NCBI GenBank assembly: GCA_910578245.1
Contig: CAJTPC010000005.1
Coordinates: 3,173 to 67,172 of the forward strand
From: an uncultured Christensenella sp.
GTDB taxonomy: Bacteria; Bacillota; Clostridia; Christensenellales; UBA3700
DNA length: 64,000 bases
Direction of reading: 5' to 3'
Shown piece after piece: positions 27,844 through 34,743 of the stretch; the first letter of the stretch is position 1, and each line of letters opens with the position of its first letter. Under the pieces are notes generated by a model that had not been told where the DNA came from, searched no databases, and saw nothing but the letters and a program-made list of their open reading frames with translations. The position numbers and the translations under genes were made by a program.

Positions 27844-28104
27844 CTAAATTATCAGACTGTACCTTATACCGCCCTGTCCCATATATGCTTGATATAACGA
27901 GCATTTGACCTTGGACGGGCAAGATTTTATCAATCCGACGAGAGTGGACGACGATACGCTTTGAATTTTAAGCGCAAGTCCGCAAGACTGCGTCAAACTT
28001 CTGGGCGCGTTGACAGTCGCGCTCGTTACGCCTCTCGACGATAAGTAACTGCGCATAGCAAGCGCGTCGTTTCGGGAGCGAAAAGTTATTAGAGAATAAA
28101 TCAT
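27844..28104 (-). CDS. DUF3343 family protein (putative Se/S carrier-like)
   Basis: The 86-residue product fits the DUF3343 family, small proteins often found with selenium or sulfur metabolism genes and called putative Se/S carriers. It starts MIYSLITFRSRNDALAMRSYL and holds Cys residues in QSCGLAL (about 39-45) and SCPSKVKC (about 61-68), plus the terminal GGIRYSL. It is divergent from a class V aminotransferase/cysteine desulfurase gene 75 bases away, a pairing that supports a role in sulfur or selenium handling. Biochemical function is unproven. Confidence 0.75.
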   Translation of the reverse strand: MIYSLITFRSRNDALAMRSYLSSRGVTSATVNAPRSLTQSCGLALKIQSVSSSTLVGLIKSCPSKVKCSLYQAYMGQGGIRYSLII

Positions 28105-28179
28105 GACTTCCTCCTTGGTATTTATGTAACTCGCTCCTAATACAATATATTAGATAAAAAACTTTTATGTGAGGGAAAA

Positions 28180-29310
28180 ATGATATATTTAGACAATGCC
28201 GCAACTTCAAGATTTAAGCCAAGACGTATGTTTGACGAAATGTTCAAACAGCTCTCCTACTCGTCAAATGCCGGTCGTGGCGGTCACAACGATGCAATAG
28301 ATACCGCTATAAAGATATACGACACGCGTCAATTACTAAAATCGTTACTTAAGTGTGACGAAAGATACGAGCTTATCTTTACGTCCAACTGCACCGAAGC
28401 GTGCAATCTCGCCATATTCGGATACTTACTAAACTTCAAAAATCAACACGTAGACGTGATTTTTACGTCTAATGAGCATAATTCCGTAGCCCGTCCGCTC
28501 TATCAACTAAAAAATACTATGGACGTAAATCTCATTGAAGTAACTCCCGACAAAGACGGTATAATTTCTCCCGTAGCTGTCGCCAACGCCATAACGGCTG
28601 ACACAAAATTGATATGCGTCAATCATATCTCCAACGTTACGGGAAATTTGACGGATATTTATTCTATTGGCAAAACCGCAAAGTTGCACAATATTCCGCT
28701 CTTTGTAGACGGCGCGCAATCGCTTGGTCACGTAGCTTTGGATATGGTGGAAAACAATATATCTTTCCTTGCAGGCGCAGGACATAAGGGCTTGCACGGC
28801 TCGCAAGGCACGGGCTTTTTGATATACGACACCGAGTACAACTTGCTTCCTATTCGTTACGGCGGTACGGGCACGCACAGCGAAAGCCTAACCCAACCGT
28901 CCGTTCCGCCCGAAGCGTACGAGTCCGGCACCGTCAACAGCGCGGGAATTATCGGCTTGGGCGCAAGCGCGGAATGGACGTATCAAAACCTTGCCAAAAT
29001 CTCTCTCAACACGCGTTATTTGACGGGAGAATTGCTCTACGGTCTTAAACAAATCAAGAACGTAAGGCTTTATTCCTCCCAAACAACCGGCGTGGTGTCT
29101 TTCAATTTCAAGGACTACTCCTCTACAGATATAGGCGACTATCTCAACGAACATGACATTGCCGTAAGGTGCGGTCTGCACTGCGCTCCGCTGATTCATA
29201 CTCAACTGGGCACTTTGGAAAGCGGTACGGTAAGAGTGAGCGTGGGATATAACAATAGTATAAAAGACATTCATACAATACTCCGCCATATAGACAACTT
29301 AAATAGGTAA
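28180..29310 (+). CDS. Cysteine desulfurase-like class V aminotransferase
   Basis: The product is a PLP enzyme of the NifS/SufS/CsdB superfamily that would mobilise sulfur (or selenium) from cysteine. The 376 residues start MIYLDNAATSRFKP as in the family. The PLP lysine lies in GAGHKGLHGSQGTG (about 204-217), and the catalytic cysteine is probably in RCGLHCAPL (about 335-343). It is divergent from DUF3343. No IscU or SufU scaffold is visible nearby, so a dedicated trafficking role is more likely than general Fe-S assembly. A GAGGG site supports the ATG. Confidence 0.88.
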   Translation: MIYLDNAATSRFKPRRMFDEMFKQLSYSSNAGRGGHNDAIDTAIKIYDTRQLLKSLLKCDERYELIFTSNCTEACNLAIFGYLLNFKNQHVDVIFTSNEHNSVARPLYQLKNTMDVNLIEVTPDKDGIISPVAVANAITADTKLICVNHISNVTGNLTDIYSIGKTAKLHNIPLFVDGAQSLGHVALDMVENNISFLAGAGHKGLHGSQGTGFLIYDTEYNLLPIRYGGTGTHSESLTQPSVPPEAYESGTVNSAGIIGLGASAEWTYQNLAKISLNTRYLTGELLYGLKQIKNVRLYSSQTTGVVSFNFKDYSSTDIGDYLNEHDIAVRCGLHCAPLIHTQLGTLESGTVRVSVGYNNSIKDIHTILRHIDNLNR

Positions 29311-29384
29311 AGACCTCTCAACTACGCTCGAGGTGACGTAATTCGTCATTTCGACCAAGCGAAGCGAAATGGAGAAATCTCTTG
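29311..29384. repeat. Dispersed repeat family B, paired copy
   Basis: Contains 'ctcaactacgctcgaggtgac' then 'gtcatttcgaccaagcgaag' and 'aaatggagaaatctc', related to the family B units at 22.2, 30.8-31.5, 34.1 and 57.4 kb. It follows the desulfurase-like gene immediately. Confidence 0.65.
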
Positions 29385-29432
29385 GGTGTAACCAATTTAG
29401 AATTAAAATCATAAAATAAACGAGGTGATAGA

Positions 29433-29636
29433 ATGGATATGGATTTTGCAAAAATGATGCAAATGATGAACTCAATGAACGGCGGTGGAAATAAGGATAT
29501 GAATATGCTTATGCAACTACTGCCTACCATGATGAATAACGCAGGCGGAAATAAACCTGCGCAAGCAACTCAAATTACGCTCAACTCAGACGAAGTAAAT
29601 AAAAGTATATTCAAACTATATCAAGACGAGAACTAA
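29433..29636 (+). CDS. Methionine-rich 67-residue protein of unknown function
   Basis: I do not recognise this protein. Twelve of 67 residues are Met, mostly in the first half (KMMQMMNSM, about 7-15, and MNMLMQLLPTMMNN, about 23-36), separated by Gly/Asn-rich linkers. The C-terminal third (LNSDEVNKSIFKLYQDEN) looks helical and charged. No Cys, signal peptide or membrane segment is visible. A GAGGTGAT site precedes the ATG by a normal distance, supporting translation. It lies 57 bases before another small unknown gene, and the two probably form one unit. Confidence 0.65.
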   Translation: MDMDFAKMMQMMNSMNGGGNKDMNMLMQLLPTMMNNAGGNKPAQATQITLNSDEVNKSIFKLYQDEN

Positions 29637-29693
29637 ACTTATTCAATATTAAAATTATGGACAAAATAGGACTTAATAAATAGAGGAAAAGAT

Positions 29694-30014
29694 ATGAAGA
29701 AAAACAATAATACTTCAAACAACCAAGGTTTTTACAACTGGAAAAGTCAAAACTCCACCCCGAATTTTGACTTTTCTCAAGCGTCGCAAAATACCAACTC
29801 TCAACCTACTCTCGAGAGTGAAATCAATAAGTACTCTCACATGTCTGAAGAAAGACTCATGCAAGAGATGTTCACCTTGGTCAATCAAGGCAGACAAAAC
29901 GGCACGCTCGACAATGCTAAACTTGAAGAATTTTTTAATTCCGCAAGCTGTATGCTAAGCAGTGAGCAAATCGTCAAATTACGCTCTCTAATCGATATGG
30001 CAAAGCAATCGTAA
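29694..30014 (+). CDS. Small unknown protein with Asn/Gln-rich N-terminus
   Basis: I do not recognise this 106-residue protein. Residues 1-45 are rich in Asn, Gln and Ser and probably disordered. Residues 48-106 look like a compact helical domain (MSEERLMQEMFTLVNQ, NGTLDNAKLEEFFN, MLSSEQIVKLRSLIDMA). The sharp division suggests a flexible tether plus a binding domain. It has a GAGGAAA ribosome-binding site and follows the Met-rich gene. Function is unknown; a role tied to the spore or cell surface is possible but unsupported. Confidence 0.65.
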   Translation: MKKNNNTSNNQGFYNWKSQNSTPNFDFSQASQNTNSQPTLESEINKYSHMSEERLMQEMFTLVNQGRQNGTLDNAKLEEFFNSASCMLSSEQIVKLRSLIDMAKQS

Positions 30015-30034
30015 TTTTTATGTTCGGCTCAAAG

Positions 30035-30108
30035 TGAGGCTAGTCAAATCTAAAATGCGTCTTTTCCGCCAATACAGCCTTTGACTCACGGCGACGTACA
30101 TACGGGGA
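30035..30108 (-). repeat. Dispersed repeat family A, copy 2 (partial)
   Basis: On the minus strand it reads 'gtacgtcgccgtgagtcaaa', 'attggcggaaaagacgcat', then 'ctagcctcac', matching family A units at 21.1 and 62 kb. The CGTAC/GTACG hairpin is degraded here. Confidence 0.6.
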
Positions 30109-30126
30109 AACTCAAGAGAGGGATTG

Positions 30127-30414
30127 TTACCTTAAAAGTTCATCCATATACTCCTTTACAAGTTGCAATTTTTCTTGAGATAAACATCTAGCCTTATCTA
30201 AAAATGCGATTTCTTCGGGAGTATATGTGAACTTAATACTCACCTGCAATATACCGCAGTCTTGGTCATAATAGAATTTCCTAATAGGCTTACCTACTTT
30301 AATTCCCTCGGCTTTGTCTTTGTATTTTCCCCAAAAAGAATCAATTTTGCCATTCAAGGCTACAATGCCCTGTTGTAATGCTTTTCTAACGTCTTTTTCA
30401 AATTTATCGCTCAT
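30127..30414 (-). CDS. Unknown 95-residue protein divergent from an XRE regulator
   Basis: I do not recognise this protein. The N-terminal part looks helical and charged (KFEKDVRKALQQGIVALNG, about 4-22), the middle has Lys/Gly-rich and aromatic stretches (KPIRKFYYDQD), and the C-terminus is helical (FLDKARCLSQEKLQLVKEYMDELL). There is no signal peptide or membrane segment. Translation is supported by AGGAG before the ATG. Its promoter holds a 15-bp palindrome in the spacer, and a divergent HTH gene starts about 115 bases away, so the HTH protein is its likely regulator. A toxin-antitoxin relation cannot be shown. Confidence 0.65.
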   Translation of the reverse strand: MSDKFEKDVRKALQQGIVALNGKIDSFWGKYKDKAEGIKVGKPIRKFYYDQDCGILQVSIKFTYTPEEIAFLDKARCLSQEKLQLVKEYMDELLR

Positions 30415-30461
30415 GTGGTCACTCCTATTAGAAGTTTTATGTTACTTCTAACTTTTTTAAT

Positions 30462-30513
30462 ATTGTATCATGCAAATATTGCATAACGCAAGCGAAATAT
30501 GCATAAATCGCAT
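30462..30513. promoter_or_regulatory. Divergent promoter region with two palindromic operators
   Basis: Minus-strand TTGCGT (30486-30491), 18-bp spacer, TACAAT (30462-30467) drives the 95-residue gene. The spacer is almost filled by ATGCAAATATTGCAT (30470-30484), whose 6-bp arms are perfectly palindromic. A related site, ATGCATAAATCGCAT (30499-30513), lies 29 bp away, just before the XRE gene. Confidence 0.6.
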
Positions 30514-30528
30514 AAAATATTATTAAAT

Positions 30529-30789
30529 ATGAATATATCGAAATTTCCTGAAAATTTGAATGATTTACTAAAAACGCATAATATGTCACAACAAGCATTG
30601 GCAGATATGCTAGGGACTACCCAATCTACTATAAGTAGGTGGGTAAAAGGATTTACACGACCTAATTTTGAGGACTTGATTTTAATTAGTATTATCTTTA
30701 ATGAATCAATAGACTTTTTATTGGGCAAAGAAGATTTAAGCGAAAGTCAAATAGAAGATATAAGAAGTATTTTATTGTCTAAAAAATAA
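30529..30789 (+). CDS. XRE-family helix-turn-helix regulator
   Basis: The product is a small DNA-binding protein (86 residues from the chosen start). An XRE/HTH_3 domain covers most of it: NLNDLLKTHNMSQQALADML, the recognition helix TQSTISRWVKG, then LILISIIFNESIDFLLG. A longer reading starts at 30499, but that ATG is part of the second operator, so I chose the ATG at 30529. No Shine-Dalgarno is visible at either. It probably represses itself and the divergent 95-residue gene through the paired ATGCA/TGCAT sites. Confidence 0.82.
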   Translation: MNISKFPENLNDLLKTHNMSQQALADMLGTTQSTISRWVKGFTRPNFEDLILISIIFNESIDFLLGKEDLSESQIEDIRSILLSKK

Positions 30790-30839
30790 AAAGTGTAACT
30801 ATGACCAAATTACAGTTTTCTAAAAATTTTACCAACTTA

Positions 30840-31125
30840 TTTAGATATAGATTCTTCGACTTCACTACGTTTCGCTCAGAATGACGCGCGCCCGCTTACA
30901 CTACTTTATTGCGATTAACTCTCAATCAGAATATATATTGTTGAGATTTCTCCATTGCGCTTCGCTTCAGTCGAAATGACAGCTAAGAGGCTTGCTTAGT
31001 CGAAATGACGGCAGAACTACTTGGTCGAAATGACGTTAGAAATGCTTAGAAAAAAGTAGAACTGTATGCCACCCAACCGTCATTCTGAGCGAAGCGTAGC
31101 GAAGTCGAAGAATCTTTTCCCAAAC
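30840..31125. repeat. Cluster of family B repeats left of the GIY-YIG gene
   Basis: The 355-base gap between the XRE and GIY-YIG genes is mostly repeat. 30840-30916 is a 77-base unit repeated exactly at 31455-31531. 30950-31045 holds three degenerate tandem 'gtcgaaatgac' segments. 31079-31115 holds 'cattctgagcgaagcgtag' and 'cgaagtcgaagaatctt', an inverted relative of the 77-base unit. No gene is visible in this stretch. Confidence 0.8.
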
Positions 31126-31144
31126 TTATGTGAGTGTAATAAAA

Positions 31145-31441
31145 TCACTTCTCTATTTTATTTTCTCTAATCAAATCTTTCCATTCGGGATTCATCGAAT
31201 TTATTAAGGCATTCTTTCTTTCCCTACGCCAACCCTTCAGTTGCTTTTCTCTTGCAATAGCATCTACTATACTTGAATACTCTTCTACGTAAACCAACTT
31301 ATTTAGATTGTATTTTTTAGTAAAACTATCTACAGCTTTATCATTATGCTCACTTAGACGCCGATAGATATTACTTGTAACTCCGATATATAAGGTTGTG
31401 TTCGTATAATTCGTTAATATGTAAACATAATTAGTTTTCAT
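31145..31441 (-). CDS. GIY-YIG nuclease domain protein
   Basis: The product is a 98-residue stand-alone GIY-YIG endonuclease domain. The motif pair appears as YVYILTN (5-11) and LYIGVTSNIYRRLSEH (about 17-32), with the catalytic Arg in NIYRRL and a Glu in AIAREKQLKGW (about 66-76). I chose the ATG at 31441, which has AAAGGAA upstream; the longer reading runs into repeat DNA. Related small proteins are common beside intergenic repeats. Here the gene lies between exact 77-base direct repeats, suggesting a cassette. Confidence 0.88.
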   Translation of the reverse strand: MKTNYVYILTNYTNTTLYIGVTSNIYRRLSEHNDKAVDSFTKKYNLNKLVYVEEYSSIVDAIAREKQLKGWRRERKNALINSMNPEWKDLIRENKIEK

Positions 31442-31454
31442 TAGCATTTCCTTT

Positions 31455-31560
31455 TTTAGATATAGATTCTTCGACTTCACTACGTTTCGCTCAGAATGAC
31501 GCGCGCCCGCTTACACTACTTTATTGCGATTTCACGTCAAGCGGAAATATATATTGTATA
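31455..31560. repeat. Family B repeat right of the GIY-YIG gene
   Basis: 31455-31531 is identical to 30840-30916. The similarity continues in diverged form to about 31560 ('atatatattgtatagatt' against 'atatatattgttgagattt'). It lies a few bases upstream of the GIY-YIG ribosome-binding site. Confidence 0.85.
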
Positions 31561-31574
31561 GATTGACGGCGCAT

Positions 31575-32294
31575 TTATGATAGCAACTCATAAATTTGCT
31601 TACGCGCTCTATTTAATTGCTCACCGTATATATCTCTCCCCGCTTGCTTTTGCTCAATATCCAAACATCCTTTTATCATTACGGCTTCGCCGTCTTTGCG
31701 CTCAAAGACAAATACTTTATCTGCTATTGCAAGCGCCTCTTCTACGTCGTGAGTGACAAAAACTACGCTCTTATTCTCTATAAGCGGAATTAAAAGATTG
31801 AGAATATCCTTTTTAAGTTTTACGTCAAGACCTTTGAACGGCTCGTCAAGAAGCAATATATTGCTATCGGTTACAAGTGCTCTCGCTAAAGATACTCTGC
31901 TCGCCTGCCCACCGCTGATTTTACTTGGGTATGACTTGCGACAATCCTCAAGTTGTAATTTAGCAATTACAACGTCCACCTTTTGCTTGACTTGCTCTTT
32001 GGTCAAACTTCTCGGCAAAACGAATTTTATATTATCCTCTACGCTCATTGACGGTATAAGTCGCGGTTGTTGAAAGACGTACGCAAAGTTTATGCAATTA
32101 TTGCAATCGTCACCAATTGCGTCATAAGCAATATTTCCGTCAAAGTCAAGTTGTCTGCTAATGCAGTTGAGCAACGTAGTCTTGCCTGCTCCCGAACCGC
32201 CCATAATGCAAGTTACGCCCTTTGGCATATCCATATTTAAGTCTTGAAAAATCTTCTTGTCGCCGTAGGCAAAATTCAAATTCTCTATTCTCAT
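31575..32294 (-). CDS. ABC transporter ATP-binding protein (SsuB/TauB type)
   Basis: This is the nucleotide-binding subunit of an importer of the nitrate/sulfonate/taurine type. All motifs are intact: Walker A GGSGAGKTT (about 32-40), Q-loop in VFQQPRL, signature SGGQAS (about 127-132), Walker B LLLDEPF (about 148-154) and H-loop VTHD. The ATG at 32294 overlaps the permease stop as ATGA; a GTG two codons upstream is the alternative. It is the last gene of the three-gene transporter unit. Confidence 0.93.
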   Translation of the reverse strand: MRIENLNFAYGDKKIFQDLNMDMPKGVTCIMGGSGAGKTTLLNCISRQLDFDGNIAYDAIGDDCNNCINFAYVFQQPRLIPSMSVEDNIKFVLPRSLTKEQVKQKVDVVIAKLQLEDCRKSYPSKISGGQASRVSLARALVTDSNILLLDEPFKGLDVKLKKDILNLLIPLIENKSVVFVTHDVEEALAIADKVFVFERKDGEAVMIKGCLDIEQKQAGRDIYGEQLNRARKQIYELLS

Positions 32295-33052
32295 AACCAC
32301 TTTACCGCCTTCTTTTGAATAAGCGTAACTATCCCCTCAAAAAGTCCGCCCAACAATATTGCGACTATAGTCCAGGCAAGCAATACCGCCGTATCAAGAT
32401 TGATTTTGGCAAGTTGCATATATAACCCCATGCTGTCTGCCGTCTGCGCAAGTACTTCGGCGGAAATAATGAGTTTAAGATTTAGCCCTATTGAGCTTTT
32501 TATACTTGTAAATACCGACGGCAGAGCCTGAGGAATATATAGCTTCGTCACTAGCCGTCGCTTATCCACTGCGTATACTCTCGACATCTCAATCAAGTCC
32601 TTGTCTACGCTCTCTATAGCGTCGCAAAAGCCCGTGTACAGCATTGGGAATACTATGCAAAATGCGACCAGCACTGTCGATTGAAAACTGTTGAACCATA
32701 TCAAAGCCAAGAGTATCAAAGACATTGTCGGCAGTACTCTGATAAGCGCTACTATAGGAGAAAACGCTCTGCGCAACGGCTTCCATAACTTTGTCAACGC
32801 GGCAAGGGCAAACGCTAAGACAAATGATAAGACGTACGCAATAAATGCTCTCCATAGCGTTCCGCCCACCGCTTTGTAAAATTCCCCTTTGCCAAACATA
32901 GCAAAAAATTCTTTGAGCGTACTCCCCACAGACGGCGAAATCAACTCCACGCCTACGACCTTGGATATTATTGCGTAGACGATTACTATCATGACTACAG
33001 TCACGACCGGAAGCGAGTAATTGATAATTTGATATAGCTTTTTATTCTTCAT
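32291..33052 (-). CDS. ABC transporter permease (SsuC/TauC type)
   Basis: The product is the integral-membrane subunit of the transporter, with about six membrane segments in 253 residues. The EAA-like cytoplasmic loop reads DLIEMSRVYAVDKRRLVTKLYIPQALPSV (about 151-179), which contacts the ATPase. Family features include the conserved N-terminal membrane segment and VLIRVLPTMSLILLALIWF. It follows the binding-protein gene directly and overlaps the ATPase start. Confidence 0.92.
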   Translation of the reverse strand: MKNKKLYQIINYSLPVVTVVMIVIVYAIISKVVGVELISPSVGSTLKEFFAMFGKGEFYKAVGGTLWRAFIAYVLSFVLAFALAALTKLWKPLRRAFSPIVALIRVLPTMSLILLALIWFNSFQSTVLVAFCIVFPMLYTGFCDAIESVDKDLIEMSRVYAVDKRRLVTKLYIPQALPSVFTSIKSSIGLNLKLIISAEVLAQTADSMGLYMQLAKINLDTAVLLAWTIVAILLGGLFEGIVTLIQKKAVKWL

Positions 33053-34066
33053 TTATTCTAAATAAAAATCGTCGCTTGGCAACTTACCGCCTATGAGATT
33101 GGCATTGATTGCCATTACCGCTTTCAAAGTATTCTCGTAGTACTCTCTTCCTGCAGACGTATTAGTAGCGACAGTCTTAATGTTACATCTCTCAATGACG
33201 TCCATAGTCACGTTGGCTTGCAATGCGCTCTGCGGATATATTGCCTTGATATTTGCTACCGCCTGCGCAGAATCTACCATTATGCTATTCTCGTTCGCCT
33301 TGAGAGCATACAAGAGATTATTTACAAATTCGCTGTCTTCGCATACGCTGTCGCGAGCAATGAGTACCGCTTGCGCATATCCGCTTTGACTGCTCTCGTC
33401 TATCTCTGCCCACAACTTTTGCAAATCAAAGACCTGCTCAAAACCCTTAGCAAACGAAGTCGTGACCGCAGGCTCGCCGTAGATACCAAATGCAAGTTTG
33501 TTTTCAGACTTTGCCAAAGCAAGTTGGGATATTACTTCGCTACCGTCAGCGTAGTACTTTATCGCGACTTTACCCGCTACCGCTTCTTCGCTGACAACGT
33601 ACTCTATACCCGCATTTGTAAGCAAGGTCTTGAAAATCATATCGGGTACGCTTGACTGACCTATCGAATATACCATCTTGCCTTTTAGGTCTTGCAATGA
33701 ATTGACTTCGCAAGATATGCTAGACGTCATATATAAGTTGCCGTTGGTGACGACAGCCAATATCTTGTAGCCACCGCTTGAATTGAAGATCCTTGCCCCT
33801 AGATTTGCCGGAACAATAGCCATGTCCACGTCGCTCTTTACAGCCTCGGTACTTATAATAGAAGAAGATACAACTTTTCTTTCAATCCTAAGAGATAGGC
33901 CGTCCCCTTCTATTTCAAACGGTAAATCTGCTATAGCCAAAGCCGGCGCGCCATCGGGAGCCACTATAGTGTAGTACTCTCTAAAACGCGTAGGCGTACA
34001 CGCTGTAAATGCTACTGCGCTCACTAAGATTGCTACTACCATTATTGCTACAAAAAACTTTTTCAT
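33053..34066 (-). CDS. ABC transporter substrate-binding lipoprotein (SsuA/NMT1-like)
   Basis: The product is a membrane-anchored binding protein for the transporter. From the chosen ATG (34066, after AGGAG) it is 337 residues with a signal peptide and lipobox AFTAC. Mature features match the NMT1/SsuA fold: IVAPDGAPALAIADL, DVDMAIVPANLGARIF (about 80-95) and YSIGQSSVPDMIFK. An in-frame start ten codons upstream has no ribosome-binding site. Substrate could be a sulfonate, taurine, nitrate or thiamine-pyrimidine compound; the sequence does not decide. Confidence 0.88.
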   Translation of the reverse strand: MKKFFVAIMVVAILVSAVAFTACTPTRFREYYTIVAPDGAPALAIADLPFEIEGDGLSLRIERKVVSSSIISTEAVKSDVDMAIVPANLGARIFNSSGGYKILAVVTNGNLYMTSSISCEVNSLQDLKGKMVYSIGQSSVPDMIFKTLLTNAGIEYVVSEEAVAGKVAIKYYADGSEVISQLALAKSENKLAFGIYGEPAVTTSFAKGFEQVFDLQKLWAEIDESSQSGYAQAVLIARDSVCEDSEFVNNLLYALKANENSIMVDSAQAVANIKAIYPQSALQANVTMDVIERCNIKTVATNTSAGREYYENTLKAVMAINANLIGGKLPSDDFYLE

Positions 34067-34107
34067 AATATATACTCCTATATATTTATCACCCACTATA
34101 TTTTTAC

Positions 34108-34240
34108 GTCATTTCGAGCGTAGTCGAGAAATCTCAACCGCTCAAACTCAAATCCCCTTACCTCTTCACTATTCACTATTACCTCTTACCTCACCCAACT
34201 TAAAAATCCGTCACTTCTTACCTATTCACTATTACTTATT
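34108..34240. repeat. Family B half-unit and TATTCACTATTAC-like simple repeat
   Basis: 34108-34135 is 'gtcatttcgagcgtagtcga' plus 'gaaatctc'. From about 34160 to 34240 short segments such as 'ttcactattcactattacc' recur with variation. No gene is visible. Confidence 0.65.
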
Positions 34241-34242
34241 AC

Positions 34243-34503
34243 CTAAACTTCGTCTAAGTCCAACGCTGTGACGGCAGACTTAACGTACACGTTGTTGAGT
34301 TTGCCAAGTCTACCCGTCAATGCGGAAATCTGCTCGTTGGTACCCTTGACGATTACGCTTATTGCGCTTATACCGCTCTCTTTGTCCGGTACTCCCATTC
34401 TGCCTACGATAATTTCGCTGAACGTAGAAAGCAAGTTTTGAATTGCCAGCGCAGATTCCTTATCGCGCTTTAGTACAATGCCGATTACGCCTATTCTTTT
34501 CAT
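34243..34503 (-). CDS. TM1266-like iron-only hydrogenase system regulator
   Basis: The 86-residue product fits the TM1266 family, small ACT/NikR-C-like proteins called putative regulators of the iron-only hydrogenase system. Signatures are MKRIGVIGIVLKRDKES at the N-terminus, EIIVGRMGVPDKESG (about 30-44), ISVIVKGTNEQISALTGRLGKL (about 50-71) and the VYVKSAVT end. I chose the ATG at 34503 with AAAGGAG five bases upstream; the longer reading starts inside the leader terminator. No hydrogenase genes are in the window. It follows a structured leader with its own promoter. Confidence 0.82.
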   Translation of the reverse strand: MKRIGVIGIVLKRDKESALAIQNLLSTFSEIIVGRMGVPDKESGISAISVIVKGTNEQISALTGRLGKLNNVYVKSAVTALDLDEV

Positions 34504-34678
34504 AAAAACTCCTTTTGGAGAGAAGGAAAACCCTATAAAAAAACTCCGCATAATTGCAGAGTAAAGTCAAGTCTTATATTGATTGATTCCCTACTCTCCG
34601 AATGATCATCGATTTGGTGTATACTTTTGTTTTATTATTGACCAAGTCGGCGAGAGTATCACCGACTTGGACATCTAT
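34504..34678 (-). ncRNA. Structured switch-like leader of the TM1266-like gene
   Basis: The predicted ~175-nt leader holds a 12-bp hairpin (34642-34670, CCAAGTCGGTGA with TCGCCGACTTGG), a middle GAGAGTA (34592-34598), and an intrinsic terminator (34536-34561, CTCTGC with GCGGAG, then seven U). GAGAGTA can pair either with TACTCTC in the hairpin apex or with TACTCT in the terminator arm, which are mutually exclusive. No known riboswitch class is recognised. Confidence 0.55.
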
Positions 34679-34684
34679 AATCTT

Positions 34685-34714
34685 ATTATATTATTTTCTG
34701 TACTTATATGTCAA
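34685..34714 (-). promoter_or_regulatory. Sigma-A promoter of the leader/TM1266-like transcript
   Basis: Perfect TTGACA, 18-bp spacer, perfect TATAAT on the minus strand, just after the S41 protease stop. Confidence 0.78.
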
Positions 34715-34743
34715 GTATAATAATTTATGACGTATATATCTTC

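Noticed and set aside
30127..30789. Toxin-antitoxin pair (XRE antitoxin and 95-residue toxin).
   Set aside because: The genes are divergent rather than in one operon, and the 95-residue protein shows no RelE, HigB or other toxin motif that I can see. Kept only as an unexplained regulator-effector pair.
31442..31480. Longer N-terminus for the GIY-YIG protein.
   Set aside because: The extension reads into the repeat next to the gene and lacks a ribosome-binding site. The ATG at 31441 has AAAGGAA.
27844..34551. Integrated prophage or integrative element in the accessory stretch.
   Set aside because: No integrase, transposase, phage structural gene or tRNA attachment site is visible. Only small genes and repeats occur.
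34592..34600. GGAGAGTAG in the TM1266-like leader resembles the 5' end of the tetrahydrofolate riboswitch.
   Set aside because: Only the first nine bases match. The expected downstream helices and closing strand of that riboswitch are not found within the available length.
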